From DASWOJ01 sp964242325 (lineage in GTDB: Bacteria; Pseudomonadota; Alphaproteobacteria; Acetobacterales; Acetobacteraceae): a stretch of DNA of 6,901 nt. This document shows, in pieces, positions 1 through 6,564 of this stretch. A program made the translations under genes and the position numbers. Every line of letters begins with the position of its first letter. Position 1 is the first letter of the stretch. Under the pieces are notes generated by a model that was given only the letters and a program-made list of their open reading frames with translations, had not been told where the DNA came from and made no database searches. The stretch is taken from assembly GCA_964242325.1 (NCBI GenBank), contig CAXTCI010000248.1, positions 1 to 6,901 of the forward strand. Direction: 5' to 3'.

Positions 1-119
1 GATCGCAGACGACCGGGTTGAGTCGCAAGACGACTCCTAGACTGAGACATCACCTGGCTTGCATCTGTGCCGAAACCCCAGAGGTTTGCTTCGGGCTCGA
101 TGCTCGGTTGCGGCAGAGG
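1..119. other. Non-coding left edge, downstream of the small exported protein gene
   Basis: I see no gene here. The only local structure is a perfect 6-base inverted repeat, GAGTCG (20-25) and CGACTC (31-36), around a 5-base loop (CAAGA). It lies about 85 bases beyond the stop of the minus-strand gene and has no T-run on either side, so it is at best a weak candidate for a transcript end. The window edge cuts this region, so a neighbouring gene may lie just outside. Confidence 0.4.
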
Positions 120-410
120 TCAGCGCGGAGTGGGCGCGCCAGTGGCAGGCGCGTCGGCATTCGGCGCCGTAACCGCCCGTGGTGCCCCAGTGCCCAACAA
201 TCCACCGAATGTGGCCATGCTCCCTTGCGGCGCCGGCACGGTCTGATGCGGAACGACTCCGACGACGGCACCACCTTGTCCGACCGTCTTGGGATTGCCG
301 GGCGCGATGTAGAAGGTGTGGCGCCGGGGCGCTTCCTGGGCGCCGGCGCCGACCGGGGCCAAGCTGGCGGCAAGGGCCAGAGCAAGCGTCAGTCCTGAAC
401 GGGTCGTCAT
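120..410 (-). CDS. Small exported protein of unknown function (96 aa, signal peptide)
   Basis: I do not recognise the family. The protein begins MTTRSG, followed by a hydrophobic stretch (about residues 7-21) and an AGA-Q site near residue 24. This is a typical Sec signal peptide, leaving a mature chain of about 72 residues in the periplasm or outside the cell. The mature part opens with a charged segment containing HTFYIAPGNPKTVGQGG (31-47) and then becomes low in complexity, rich in Gly, Ala, Pro and Thr, with no cysteine. The frame stays open further upstream, but the ATG at 410 is preferred because GAGG sits nine bases before it and the signal peptide then starts correctly. The antisense frames over this locus are also open, as expected at high GC. 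The gene is divergent from the nicotinamidase gene. The signal peptide and ribosome site make it likely real; function is unknown. Confidence 0.68.
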   Translation of the reverse strand: MTTRSGLTLALALAASLAPVGAGAQEAPRRHTFYIAPGNPKTVGQGGAVVGVVPHQTVPAPQGSMATFGGLLGTGAPRAVTAPNADAPATGAPTPR

Positions 411-593
411 GGGACCAAACCTCATGGGTGTATGTGCCGGGAAACGCCAGGTCCGATCCGGGGTTCCAGAGCCAGCCCGGCAACTGGATGCCAGGAAGCC
501 CTTTGAGCCTCCGTTGATGACGGGCGTTGCGGGGTTGGCGTCCATCGGCATCGGGCGCATGTGCTGCGGGCAACCCTGCCGGAGGCGATCCCC
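411..593. promoter_or_regulatory. Divergent intergenic region between the small exported protein gene and pncA
   Basis: This 183-base gap must hold the start signals of both divergent genes unless they are read from further away. The visible elements are the two ribosome sites: GAGG on the minus strand nine bases before the ATG at 410, and GGAGG at 581-585 eight bases before the ATG at 594. I could not pick out a convincing -35/-10 pair in either direction, nor an operator-like palindrome. That divergent promoters lie here is inferred from gene layout only. Confidence 0.35.
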
Positions 594-1226
594 ATGCAAT
601 CACATCCTGGAGACGTCCTGCTCGTCGTGGACGTGCAGGTGGATTTCCTGCCCGGCGGCGCGCTTGCGGTGCCGGACGGGGATGCCGTGATCGCGCCGGT
701 CAACCGGATCGGCGCGGCGTTCGGCCATGTCGTGCTGACGCAGGACTGGCACCCGGCGGGGCATGCGTCGTTCGCCGCGAGCCATCCCGGGCGGGCGCCA
801 TTCGACGAGATCGAACTGTCCTATGGGCGTCAGGTGCTGTGGCCGACGCACTGCGTCCAGGGCACGGCTGGCGCCGCCCTTGCCGCCGGGCTGGACCTGC
901 CACGGGCGGAGCTGGTGATCCGCAAGGGCTGCCGGGCTGGCGTGGACAGCTACTCCGCCTTTACCGAGGCCGACCGGCGCACCCCGACGGGCCTGGCGGG
1001 CTACTTGCGGGAGCGTGGCGCCCGGCGCGTGTTCCTGGCGGGCCTGGCCACCGATTTCTGCGTTGGCTGGAGCGCGATGGACGCCCGGGCTGCTGGGTTC
1101 GAGGCTTATGTGATCGAGGATGCCTGCCGCGCGATCGACGCTGCCGGGTCGCTGGACCGGGCTTGGACGGCGATGGAGCAGGCGGGGGTCGGACGGATCG
1201 GCATGGCGGCGCTGCCGGGCTTGTAG
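594..1226 (+). CDS. pncA: Nicotinamidase (pyrazinamidase), isochorismatase-like hydrolase fold
   Basis: This cytoplasmic enzyme hydrolyses nicotinamide to nicotinate and ammonia, feeding the Preiss-Handler route of NAD salvage. It is 210 residues long, as usual for bacterial PncA. The cysteine-hydrolase triad is visible: Asp13 in VVDVQVDF, Lys111 in VIRKGC and the nucleophile Cys156 in ATDFCV. Lys111 and Cys156 match the numbering I know for the E. coli enzyme. The metal site is also complete: Asp51 and His53 in TQDWHPAGH, plus His86 in WPTHCVQG. The segment DSYSAF (118-123) is typical of nicotinamidase within the isochorismatase-like superfamily. The start is set by GGAGG eight bases upstream; an in-frame ATG 33 bases earlier lacks such a site. 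The neighbours do not point to an NAD operon. Nothing is missing from the active site, so the enzyme should be functional. Confidence 0.95.
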   Translation: MQSHPGDVLLVVDVQVDFLPGGALAVPDGDAVIAPVNRIGAAFGHVVLTQDWHPAGHASFAASHPGRAPFDEIELSYGRQVLWPTHCVQGTAGAALAAGLDLPRAELVIRKGCRAGVDSYSAFTEADRRTPTGLAGYLRERGARRVFLAGLATDFCVGWSAMDARAAGFEAYVIEDACRAIDAAGSLDRAWTAMEQAGVGRIGMAALPGL

Positions 1227-1228
1227 CA

Positions 1229-1252
1229 CCGGCCGCGGCGGCTGGCGGCCGG
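1229..1252 (+). terminator. GC-rich hairpin just after the pncA stop
   Basis: A perfect 8-base inverted repeat, CCGGCCGC and GCGGCCGG, around an 8-base loop, begins three bases after the pncA stop codon. Its position suits a transcript end or mRNA-stabilising hairpin. No T-run follows, so it is not a classical intrinsic terminator. GC-rich palindromes also arise by chance at this base composition. Confidence 0.35.
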
Positions 1253-1361
1253 GACCTGGATATTCCGGGCGGCGGCAGCCAACGCGGCGGGTCCAAGGTG
1301 GTCTTTACGCTGTTTTCATCAGCATCCCGCCAAGATGCGGCACGGACAGGAGGTTCGTGCG

Positions 1362-2381
1362 ATGGGTGATACGGCAGAAAACACTGCAGCGTCGGAGAAG
1401 GTGCTGACGCAGGCGGAAATCGACGCGCTGCTCGGCTACAGCGATGGCCCGCAAGGCGGCATGGACCAGTCCGGGATGCAGCGCATCATCAGCGCCGGGC
1501 TCGTCAGCTATGAACGTTTGCCGATGCTGGAGATCGTCGTTGACCGCCTGGTCCGCATCATGAGCACCAGCCTGCGCAACTTCACGAGCGACAACGTGGA
1601 GGTCGGCATAGACAACATTGCCTCGCTGCGCTTCGGCGACTACCTGAACAGCATACCGCTTCCGGCGATGCTGGCGGTGTTCAAGGTGGAGGAATGGGAC
1701 AACTACGGCCTGATGGTCGTGGATTCTGCGCTGATCTACTCGATCATAGACGTGCTGCTCGGCGGGCGGCGCGGCACGACGGCCATGCGGATCGAGGGCC
1801 GGCCCTACACCACCATCGAGCGCAGCCTGGTGGAGAAGCTGATCCGCGTGGTGCTGCACGACGTGACCGCCAGCTTCGAGCCGCTGACGCCGGTGACCTT
1901 CAAGTTCGAACGGCTGGAGGTGAACCCGCGCTTCGCCATCATTTCCCGGGTGTCCAATGCCGCCGTGCTGGTGAAGCTGCGGATTGACATGGATGACCGC
2001 GGCGGCCGCCTGGAATTGCTGCTGCCCTATGCAACGCTGGAGCCGGTGCGGGAGCTGTTGCTGCAGCAGTTCATGGGGGAGCGCTTCGGCCGGGACAGCA
2101 TCTGGGAAACCCACTTGGCGGCGCAGTTGTGGGACACCGACGTGGACCTGGACGTCGTGTTGGATGAGCAGGTGATGCGCTTGTCGGACGTGATGTCGCT
2201 GAAGATGGGCGACCGCATCATGCTGGGCACGGCGCCCGGCAGTCCGGTGCGGGTCCGCTGCGGCTCCGTGCCGCTGTTCGAGGCGCGGGTGGGCCGGCGC
2301 AAGGACCGGATGGCGGTGCGGATTGACCGGGAGTTCAGCCGTCCGGACCGGCCCGGACGCGGAAGCAACGTTCCCGCCTGA
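1362..2381 (+). CDS. fliM: Flagellar motor switch protein FliM
   Basis: FliM forms the middle of the switch (C-ring) at the cytoplasmic base of the flagellum. It binds phosphorylated CheY, contacts FliG and holds FliN, setting the direction or stopping of rotation. The 339 residues show the full layout. The N-terminal CheY-binding peptide LTQAEIDALL is at 15-24. The CheC-like middle domain covers about 40-235, with conserved blocks SLRNFTSDNVEV (70-81), FGDYLNSIPLPAM (91-103), IEGRPYTTIE (144-153) and LPYATLEPVRELL (221-233). The FliN-like SpoA domain is at about 255-325. Where E. coli has GGDGR at the FliG-contact loop, this protein reads GGRRG (134-138). I recall GGRRG-type loops in Rhodospirillales FliM, so it is probably a lineage trait. 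The ATG at 1362 is chosen because AGGAGG lies eight bases upstream and because FliM proteins start shortly before the CheY peptide. No other flagellar gene is adjacent. Confidence 0.95.
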   Translation: MGDTAENTAASEKVLTQAEIDALLGYSDGPQGGMDQSGMQRIISAGLVSYERLPMLEIVVDRLVRIMSTSLRNFTSDNVEVGIDNIASLRFGDYLNSIPLPAMLAVFKVEEWDNYGLMVVDSALIYSIIDVLLGGRRGTTAMRIEGRPYTTIERSLVEKLIRVVLHDVTASFEPLTPVTFKFERLEVNPRFAIISRVSNAAVLVKLRIDMDDRGGRLELLLPYATLEPVRELLLQQFMGERFGRDSIWETHLAAQLWDTDVDLDVVLDEQVMRLSDVMSLKMGDRIMLGTAPGSPVRVRCGSVPLFEARVGRRKDRMAVRIDREFSRPDRPGRGSNVPA

Positions 2382-2454
2382 CGGCTGCGGGCGCATTGCG
2401 GGCTGCGCCGCCGGCAGCTTGACCGGTGATGCGGCAGTCCGGATGGTCGGCGCC

Positions 2455-3825
2455 ATGGACAAGGCCCCGAAGCAGCTCCGCCTGATGGCGTTCGACATGA
2501 ACACCGTTGGCCATATCCAGCAGGGCATGTGGACCCATCCGCGCGACCGCTCGGTGGATTACCGCAGTCTTCACCACTGGACCAGCTTGGCCCAGACGCT
2601 GGAGCGCGGGCTGTTCGACGGGCTGTTCCTGGCGGATGTGCTGGGCGTTTACGACGTGTATGGCGGGTCGGCCGGCCCTGCTGTCAGCCACGGCGTGCAG
2701 GTGCCGGTGAACGATCCGCTGCTGCTGGTGCCGGCGATGGCTGCCGTGACCCGGCATCTCGGGTTCGGCGTCACGGTCAACCTGACCTACGACCCGCCGT
2801 TCCCGTTCGCCCGGCGGATGTCCACGCTGGACCACCTGACCGATGGGCGGATCGGCTGGAATGTCGTGACGGGCTACCTGGACAGCGCCGCCCGGGCGAT
2901 GGGGCTGCCGCGTCAGGTGGCGCATGACGACCGTTACGACGTGGCCGACGATTACATGCAGGCGGTTTACAAGCTGTGGGAGGGAAGCTGGGCGGACGAC
3001 GCCGTGCGGGTGGATCGTGGCGCGGGGGTGTATGCCGACCCGGAACGCGTGCGCGCGGTTCGGCATGACGGCCCGCATTATCGCATGGACGCCATCCACC
3101 TGGCCGAGCCGTCGCCGCAGCGGACGCCGGTGCTGTTCCAGGCGGGGTCGTCTGGCCGGGGCAAGCGGTTTGCGGCAAGCCATGCGGAATGCGTGTTCCT
3201 GAATGGGCAGGCGGTCCCGGCGTTGCGCGCCATCGTGGACGACGTGCGCGCCGGGGCCGTGGCGGCGGGGCGTGCGCCGGGCGACGTGCTGGCGTTCGTG
3301 GGCGCTTCGCTCGTGGTCGCTGAGACGGATGCGTTGGCACAGGCGAAGCTGGCGGACCTGCGGCGCTACGCGTCGGGGGAGGGGGCGCTGGTGCATGCCT
3401 CGGCCAGCATGGGGATAGACCTGGCTGCCTACGGGATGGACGAGCCGATCCAGGTCGTGGAAACCCAGGCGATCAAGTCCAACCTGGAGGCCCTCGCCCG
3501 CAGCGCCCCCGCGATGACCAAGCGCAAGCTGCTGGAGCGCATGGTGCTGGGCAGCCGGCAGGCGCCGGTCGTCGGGTCGCCCGGCACGGTCGCGGATGCG
3601 TTGCAGGAACTGGTGGAGGGTGCCGGCGTGGACGGTTTCATCCTGTCCCGCACCATCGTGCCGGACTGCGTGACGGATGTGGTTGATTTGCTGGTGCCGG
3701 AGCTGCAGCGGCGGGGCGCCTATAAGGAGGCTTATGCGCCGGGCACGTTGCGGCGCAAGCTGTTCGGGCGGGACTGGCTGCCGGGGACGCATCCGGCGGC
3801 GGAGCACCGGTGGCCGTCTGCATGA
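2455..3825 (+). CDS. FMN-dependent monooxygenase, NtaA/SnaA/DszA (bacterial luciferase-like) family
   Basis: This is a flavin-dependent oxygenase with the luciferase-like TIM-barrel fold. Family members use reduced FMN, supplied by a separate reductase, and oxygen to oxidise substrates such as nitrilotriacetate (NtaA) or dibenzothiophene sulfone (DszA). The substrate here cannot be read from sequence. With 456 residues it has normal family length. Family blocks in order: GHIQQGMWTHPRD (19-31), LAQTLERGLFDGLFLADVLG (45-64), VPAMAAVTRHLGFGVTVNL (92-110), STLDHLTDGRIGWNVVTG (123-140), DDRYDVADDYM (158-168), PVLFQAGSSGRGKRFA (225-240) and a C-terminal DGFIL...VPELQRRG (393-421). The start is uncertain: ATG at 2455 has only a GGATGG-like site eight bases before it, and ATG at 2443 would add four residues. 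No flavin reductase gene is nearby. The fliM stop lies 73 bases upstream. Confidence 0.9.
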   Translation: MDKAPKQLRLMAFDMNTVGHIQQGMWTHPRDRSVDYRSLHHWTSLAQTLERGLFDGLFLADVLGVYDVYGGSAGPAVSHGVQVPVNDPLLLVPAMAAVTRHLGFGVTVNLTYDPPFPFARRMSTLDHLTDGRIGWNVVTGYLDSAARAMGLPRQVAHDDRYDVADDYMQAVYKLWEGSWADDAVRVDRGAGVYADPERVRAVRHDGPHYRMDAIHLAEPSPQRTPVLFQAGSSGRGKRFAASHAECVFLNGQAVPALRAIVDDVRAGAVAAGRAPGDVLAFVGASLVVAETDALAQAKLADLRRYASGEGALVHASASMGIDLAAYGMDEPIQVVETQAIKSNLEALARSAPAMTKRKLLERMVLGSRQAPVVGSPGTVADALQELVEGAGVDGFILSRTIVPDCVTDVVDLLVPELQRRGAYKEAYAPGTLRRKLFGRDWLPGTHPAAEHRWPSA

Positions 3826-3845
3826 TGTAACTGGCGGTGTACAAT
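3817..3845 (+). promoter_or_regulatory. Possible sigma-70-type promoter for the glutathione S-transferase gene
   Basis: TACAAT at 3840-3845 matches five of six bases of the -10 consensus. The best -35 at 17-base spacing is TCTGCA (3817-3822), a poor match. Transcription would start near 3852, giving a leader of about 36 bases with the GGAGG ribosome site (3876-3880) inside it. The site overlaps the end of the monooxygenase gene. AT-richer DNA in this short gap supports a promoter, but the call is by eye only. Confidence 0.3.
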
Positions 3846-3887
3846 AGGCGCATTTATACCGTTCGGGCCAGTACTGGAGGCACGCCG

Positions 3888-4577
3888 ATGATCAAGTTCT
3901 ACTACCATCCCTCGCCGAATCCCCTGAAGGTCGCGCTGTTCCTGGAGGAGTCCGGGATGCCTTACGAGGTCGTGCCCGTGGACACCCGCCGGGGCGAGCA
4001 GTTCTCGGCGGATTTCCTGGCGATCAACCCCAACGCCAAGACCCCGGCCATCACCGATGGCGACGCCACGGTGTTCGACAGCAACGCCATCCTGCTTTAC
4101 CTCGCGGAGAAAAGCGGCCAGTTCCTGCCGGGGCCGGGCGATGCGGCGCGGGGACAGTTGCTGTCCTGGCTGATGTTCGTCGCCACCGGCATCGGGCCGT
4201 ATTCCGGCCAGGCCGTCCACTTCAAGCACTTTGCCCCGGCGCCGAAGGATTATGCGGTGAACCGCTACACCTTCGAGGCTGAGCGGCATTACGGCATCCT
4301 GAACGCGCAGTTGGCGAAGCATCGCTACATGCTGGGTGACACCTACACCATCGTGGACATGGCGGTTTGGGGCTGGGCGCGGGTGGTGCCGTTCATTCTG
4401 GGCCAGGACGCCTATGCGGCGATGCCGAACCTGAAGCGGCACCTGGACGAGATCAACGCGCGCCCAGCGGCAGAGCGCGCCGAGGCGCTGAAGGCCAAGT
4501 ATCCGATGAAGGCCGAGATGGACGACGAGGCGAAGCGGCACATGTTCCCGCAAAACGCGCGGCTTGCCGCGGAGTAG
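3888..4577 (+). CDS. Glutathione S-transferase family protein, YfcG-like (Nu-class) thiol-redox enzyme
   Basis: This is a soluble two-domain protein of 229 residues that should bind glutathione. E. coli YfcG, which it resembles at the N-terminus, acts as a disulfide-bond oxidoreductase more than as a classical transferase. The thioredoxin-like domain covers about 1-78. It starts MIKFYYHPSPNPLKVALFLE, placing Ser9 and Asn11 where YfcG has Thr9 and Asn11. NPNAKTPAI (48-56) carries the cis-proline Pro53, and FDSNAILLYLAEKSG (63-77) carries the acidic-Ser pair that holds glutathione. The helical C-terminal domain covers about 87-205, with GIGPYSGQAVHFKHFAP (101-117) and YTIVDMAVWGWARVVPF (153-169). 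There is no cysteine, so any redox work would rely on glutathione itself. The start at 3888 is supported by GGAGG seven bases upstream; an in-frame ATG at 3837 lies in the presumed promoter. A hairpin follows directly. Exact substrate unknown. Confidence 0.92.
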   Translation: MIKFYYHPSPNPLKVALFLEESGMPYEVVPVDTRRGEQFSADFLAINPNAKTPAITDGDATVFDSNAILLYLAEKSGQFLPGPGDAARGQLLSWLMFVATGIGPYSGQAVHFKHFAPAPKDYAVNRYTFEAERHYGILNAQLAKHRYMLGDTYTIVDMAVWGWARVVPFILGQDAYAAMPNLKRHLDEINARPAAERAEALKAKYPMKAEMDDEAKRHMFPQNARLAAE

Positions 4578-4590
4578 GGCTGCTACCAAT

Positions 4591-4620
4591 GGAGAGCGGC
4601 TCACCGAGGCCGCTCTCCTG
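4591..4620 (+). terminator. Strong hairpin ending the plus-strand gene block
   Basis: A perfect 10-base inverted repeat, GGAGAGCGGC (4591-4600) and GCCGCTCTCC (4609-4618), encloses an 8-base loop. It starts 13 bases after the transferase stop. The tail TGCTTGCAGGCTTT holds only short T-groups, so it is a likely but not textbook intrinsic terminator. Because a perfect stem works in both directions, it could also slow transcripts arriving from the converging minus-strand gene. Confidence 0.7.
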
Positions 4621-4717
4621 CTTGCAGGCTTTGCCGCGGATACCGTCCTGGCCCACGGCATCACGTCCGCACCACCAGGTCCGACACCCCGGCTCAAGCG
4701 GTCGCATCAAACGATCC

Positions 4718-4769
4718 GCATCCCGCTTGGCATTCCACTCGGCACCTCGCTCGCGTGCGAGCGGGATGC
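4718..4769. repeat. Three 12-base direct repeats plus one inverted copy (palindromic repeat element)
   Basis: Three imperfect copies of GCATCCCGCTCG stand head to tail: GCATCCCGCTTG (4718-4729), GCATTCCACTCG (4730-4741) and GCACCTCGCTCG (4742-4753). After a 4-base spacer CGTG comes an exact inverted copy, CGAGCGGGATGC (4758-4769). The third copy pairs with the inverted one across the spacer (ten Watson-Crick pairs, one wobble, one mismatch); the first and second copies could pair with it instead. The element sits in the 274-base gap between two converging genes. A flanking CGATCC (4712-4717) and GGATCG (4781-4786) form a further inverted pair. Its role is unknown. It resembles small palindromic intergenic elements, and a role in transcript ending is possible but unproven. 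Confidence 0.75.
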
Positions 4770-4851
4770 CGTCCACACCTGGATCGCTGGGCCGCACGGA
4801 GCTTGCGGTGGCGTTCAAGGGTTGAAGGCTCCTGCCGCATAAAAACTGCGC

Positions 4852-6432
4852 CTAACCTTTGGCCACGTTCCAGAACAGCGGCGCCTGGCCCTTGAGATGG
4901 CCGGTGATGCTCGATCGCCAGGCGGCCGACTGGAAGTACTGGCCGAGCGGGACGAACATCGCATCCGTAAACGCCTCGGTCTGCAGGGCGGCGGCAAGGC
5001 GCTTGCGCTCGGCAGGGTCGTCGCTGTTTATCCACTGCGTCCGGAGCCTTTCCGCCGCCGGGTTGTCCGGCCAGCCATACCAGGCGGTTCCCCCGGTGCC
5101 ACGCATGGCCGGCGCCGAGAGCGGGTCCACCCAGTCGAGCGCTGGGAACGACGTGCAGAACAGCGACCAGCCGCCCTTGTCGAGCGGCTCCTTGCTGGCG
5201 CGGCGCTGCACCACCGTGCCCCAGTCCATCGCCGCGTCGTCCAGGTTGACGCCGATCCGCTTGAGCGTCGCGGCGACCACCTGGCTCATGGCGTCGTAGA
5301 ACGGCTGGTCCGTCGGGTGCAGCAGGGTCAGCGGCTCGCCGGCATAGCCTGACGCCGCCAGCATCGCGCGCACCTTGGCGTCGCCCGGCCGGCCGGCCAC
5401 CCGGTCCATGCCGGCGTCGTTCGCATAGGTCGTGCCCGGCAGGAAGCAGCCCACCGGCGCGTTGTAGGTCGAGGCGTCGTCGCCCATCACCGCCTGCATG
5501 ACCTCGCGCGGGTCAATCGCCGCCAAGATCGCCTGGCGCACGCCGCGGTTGGTCGTCGGTCCCTGCAAGTGGTTGAACCGCAGCACCGGATACAGGCCAT
5601 AGGGGTCCAGCCGGCCGACCACGACGTTGCGGTCCCCTCGCAAGACAGGCAGCAGGTCGGGGATCGGCATCTCCACCCAATCCACCTCGCCCGTGCGCAG
5701 GGCGTTCGCCGCCGTGCCGGGTTCCGGGATGATGCGCCATTCCACCCGGTCCACCAGCACCCGCTTCGCCCCGGCGACGCTGGACGGCGCGTCGTCGCGC
5801 GGAACGTATCCCGCGTGCTTGGCGAACATGATGCGGCTTCCGGGGACGTATTCGTCGGGCATGAAACGGAAGGGTCCGCTGCCTACCACCTCGGTGATCT
5901 GCTTGAAGGGATCGGTCGCGGCGATGCGCTCCGGCATGATCATGGCGGGGCTGGGCTGCGTCTTCGCCAGCGCCGTGAGCAGCGGCGGGAATGCCGTCTT
6001 GAGCCGGAATACGAGCGTGCGGTCGTCTGGCGCCTCCAATGCGTCGAGGCGGCCGGCGACCGTCTGGCCCAGCCCGTCCCGCTGCATCCAGCGGTGCAGC
6101 GATGCCACGCAGTCGCGCGACAGCACCGGCGTCCCGTCATGGAAAACGAGTCCCGGACGCAGATGGATCGTCCAGCGGCGGCCATCGTCCTCGACCGTGT
6201 GTCCCTCCGCCATCTGCGGCTGCGGGGCCAGCGCGTCGTCGGTGCCGAACAGGGTGTCGAACACCATGTAGGCGTAGTTGCGGGTGACGGTCGCGGTGGT
6301 CCAGATCGGGTCGAGGCTGGTGAGGTTGGCCTGTGGCACGAACACCAGGGTACGGGCGCCGGCTGGCTGGGCTACGGCCGGGCAGGCCAGGGGCGCTATG
6401 GCCGCCGCCCGCAACAGGTCGCGTCTCAGCAT
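4852..6432 (-). CDS. ABC-transporter solute-binding protein, family 5 (peptide/nickel/opine type)
   Basis: This is an exported protein of 526 residues, the usual length for family-5 binding proteins that capture peptides, opines, nickel or similar solutes and deliver them to an inner-membrane ABC permease. The N-terminus MLRRDLLRAAAIAPLACPAVAQ has a twin-arginine-like RRDLL motif at 3-7, a hydrophobic core and an AVAQ cleavage site near residue 21, suggesting Tat export. Lobe features: LTSLDPIWTTATVTRN (37-52), MAEGHTVEDDGRRWTIHLRPG (74-94) followed by VFHDGTPVLSRD (96-107), EVVGSGPFRF (181-190), LRFNHLQGPTTNRGVRQAI (284-302) and the ISND-like stretch QWINSDDPAER (466-476). The start has GGGAAGG eight bases upstream (6441-6447). 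No permease or ATPase gene is downstream, where the transferase gene converges, so its transporter lies elsewhere or upstream beyond the window. Ligand unknown. After the stop a T5 run follows, but without a clear stem. Confidence 0.93.
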   Translation of the reverse strand: MLRRDLLRAAAIAPLACPAVAQPAGARTLVFVPQANLTSLDPIWTTATVTRNYAYMVFDTLFGTDDALAPQPQMAEGHTVEDDGRRWTIHLRPGLVFHDGTPVLSRDCVASLHRWMQRDGLGQTVAGRLDALEAPDDRTLVFRLKTAFPPLLTALAKTQPSPAMIMPERIAATDPFKQITEVVGSGPFRFMPDEYVPGSRIMFAKHAGYVPRDDAPSSVAGAKRVLVDRVEWRIIPEPGTAANALRTGEVDWVEMPIPDLLPVLRGDRNVVVGRLDPYGLYPVLRFNHLQGPTTNRGVRQAILAAIDPREVMQAVMGDDASTYNAPVGCFLPGTTYANDAGMDRVAGRPGDAKVRAMLAASGYAGEPLTLLHPTDQPFYDAMSQVVAATLKRIGVNLDDAAMDWGTVVQRRASKEPLDKGGWSLFCTSFPALDWVDPLSAPAMRGTGGTAWYGWPDNPAAERLRTQWINSDDPAERKRLAAALQTEAFTDAMFVPLGQYFQSAAWRSSITGHLKGQAPLFWNVAKG

Positions 6433-6564
6433 GGGCGGTGCCTTCCCGGGGTTATGTTTTGCCCGAGACTATCAGCGGGTGGCATCGGCCAGCAATGCCG
6501 TGGGACCTGCGCCCTCGACGCTGCCGGGCCGTGGCAGCACGCCAGCCCGGCGGCAGGCCGCGTC
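6433..6564. other. Upstream region of the binding-protein gene, no gene
   Basis: No credible gene lies here. Besides the ribosome site and the possible promoter for the minus-strand gene, there are two modest inverted repeats: GGCAT (6481-6485) with ATGCC (6495-6499), and GCTGCC (6520-6525) with GGCAGC (6533-6538). The second could mark the end of a transcript from elsewhere or simply reflect high GC. From 6565 onward the DNA is made of repeat elements, so the whole 469 bases from 6433 to the window end are gene-free. Confidence 0.5.
6466..6495 (-). promoter_or_regulatory. Possible promoter of the solute-binding protein gene
   Basis: Read on the minus strand, TTGCTG (6495-6490) and TAGTCT (6471-6466) are 18 bases apart and would start transcription near 6459, giving a leader of about 27 bases with the GGGAAGG ribosome site inside. 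Each box matches only three of six consensus bases, so the call rests mainly on position. Confidence 0.25.

Noticed and set aside
2390..2409. Hairpin GGCGCA/TGCGCC after fliM as a terminator
   Set aside because: The stem is only six bases with an 8-base loop and no T-run; equal structures occur by chance at this GC content.
1305..3807. Long minus-strand open frames opposite fliM and the monooxygenase gene
   Set aside because: They are His/Arg/Gln-rich antisense shadows of two confidently identified genes.
4814..4826. TTCAA-GGG-TTGAA palindrome as terminator of the binding-protein gene
   Set aside because: The stem is only five bases with a 3-base loop, and the T5 run lies before it in the direction of transcription, not after.
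4453..4842. Open frames on both strands between the transferase and binding-protein genes
   Set aside because: They overlap the end of the transferase gene or run through the 12-base repeats, whose period keeps frames open. The translations are repetitive and match nothing I recognise.
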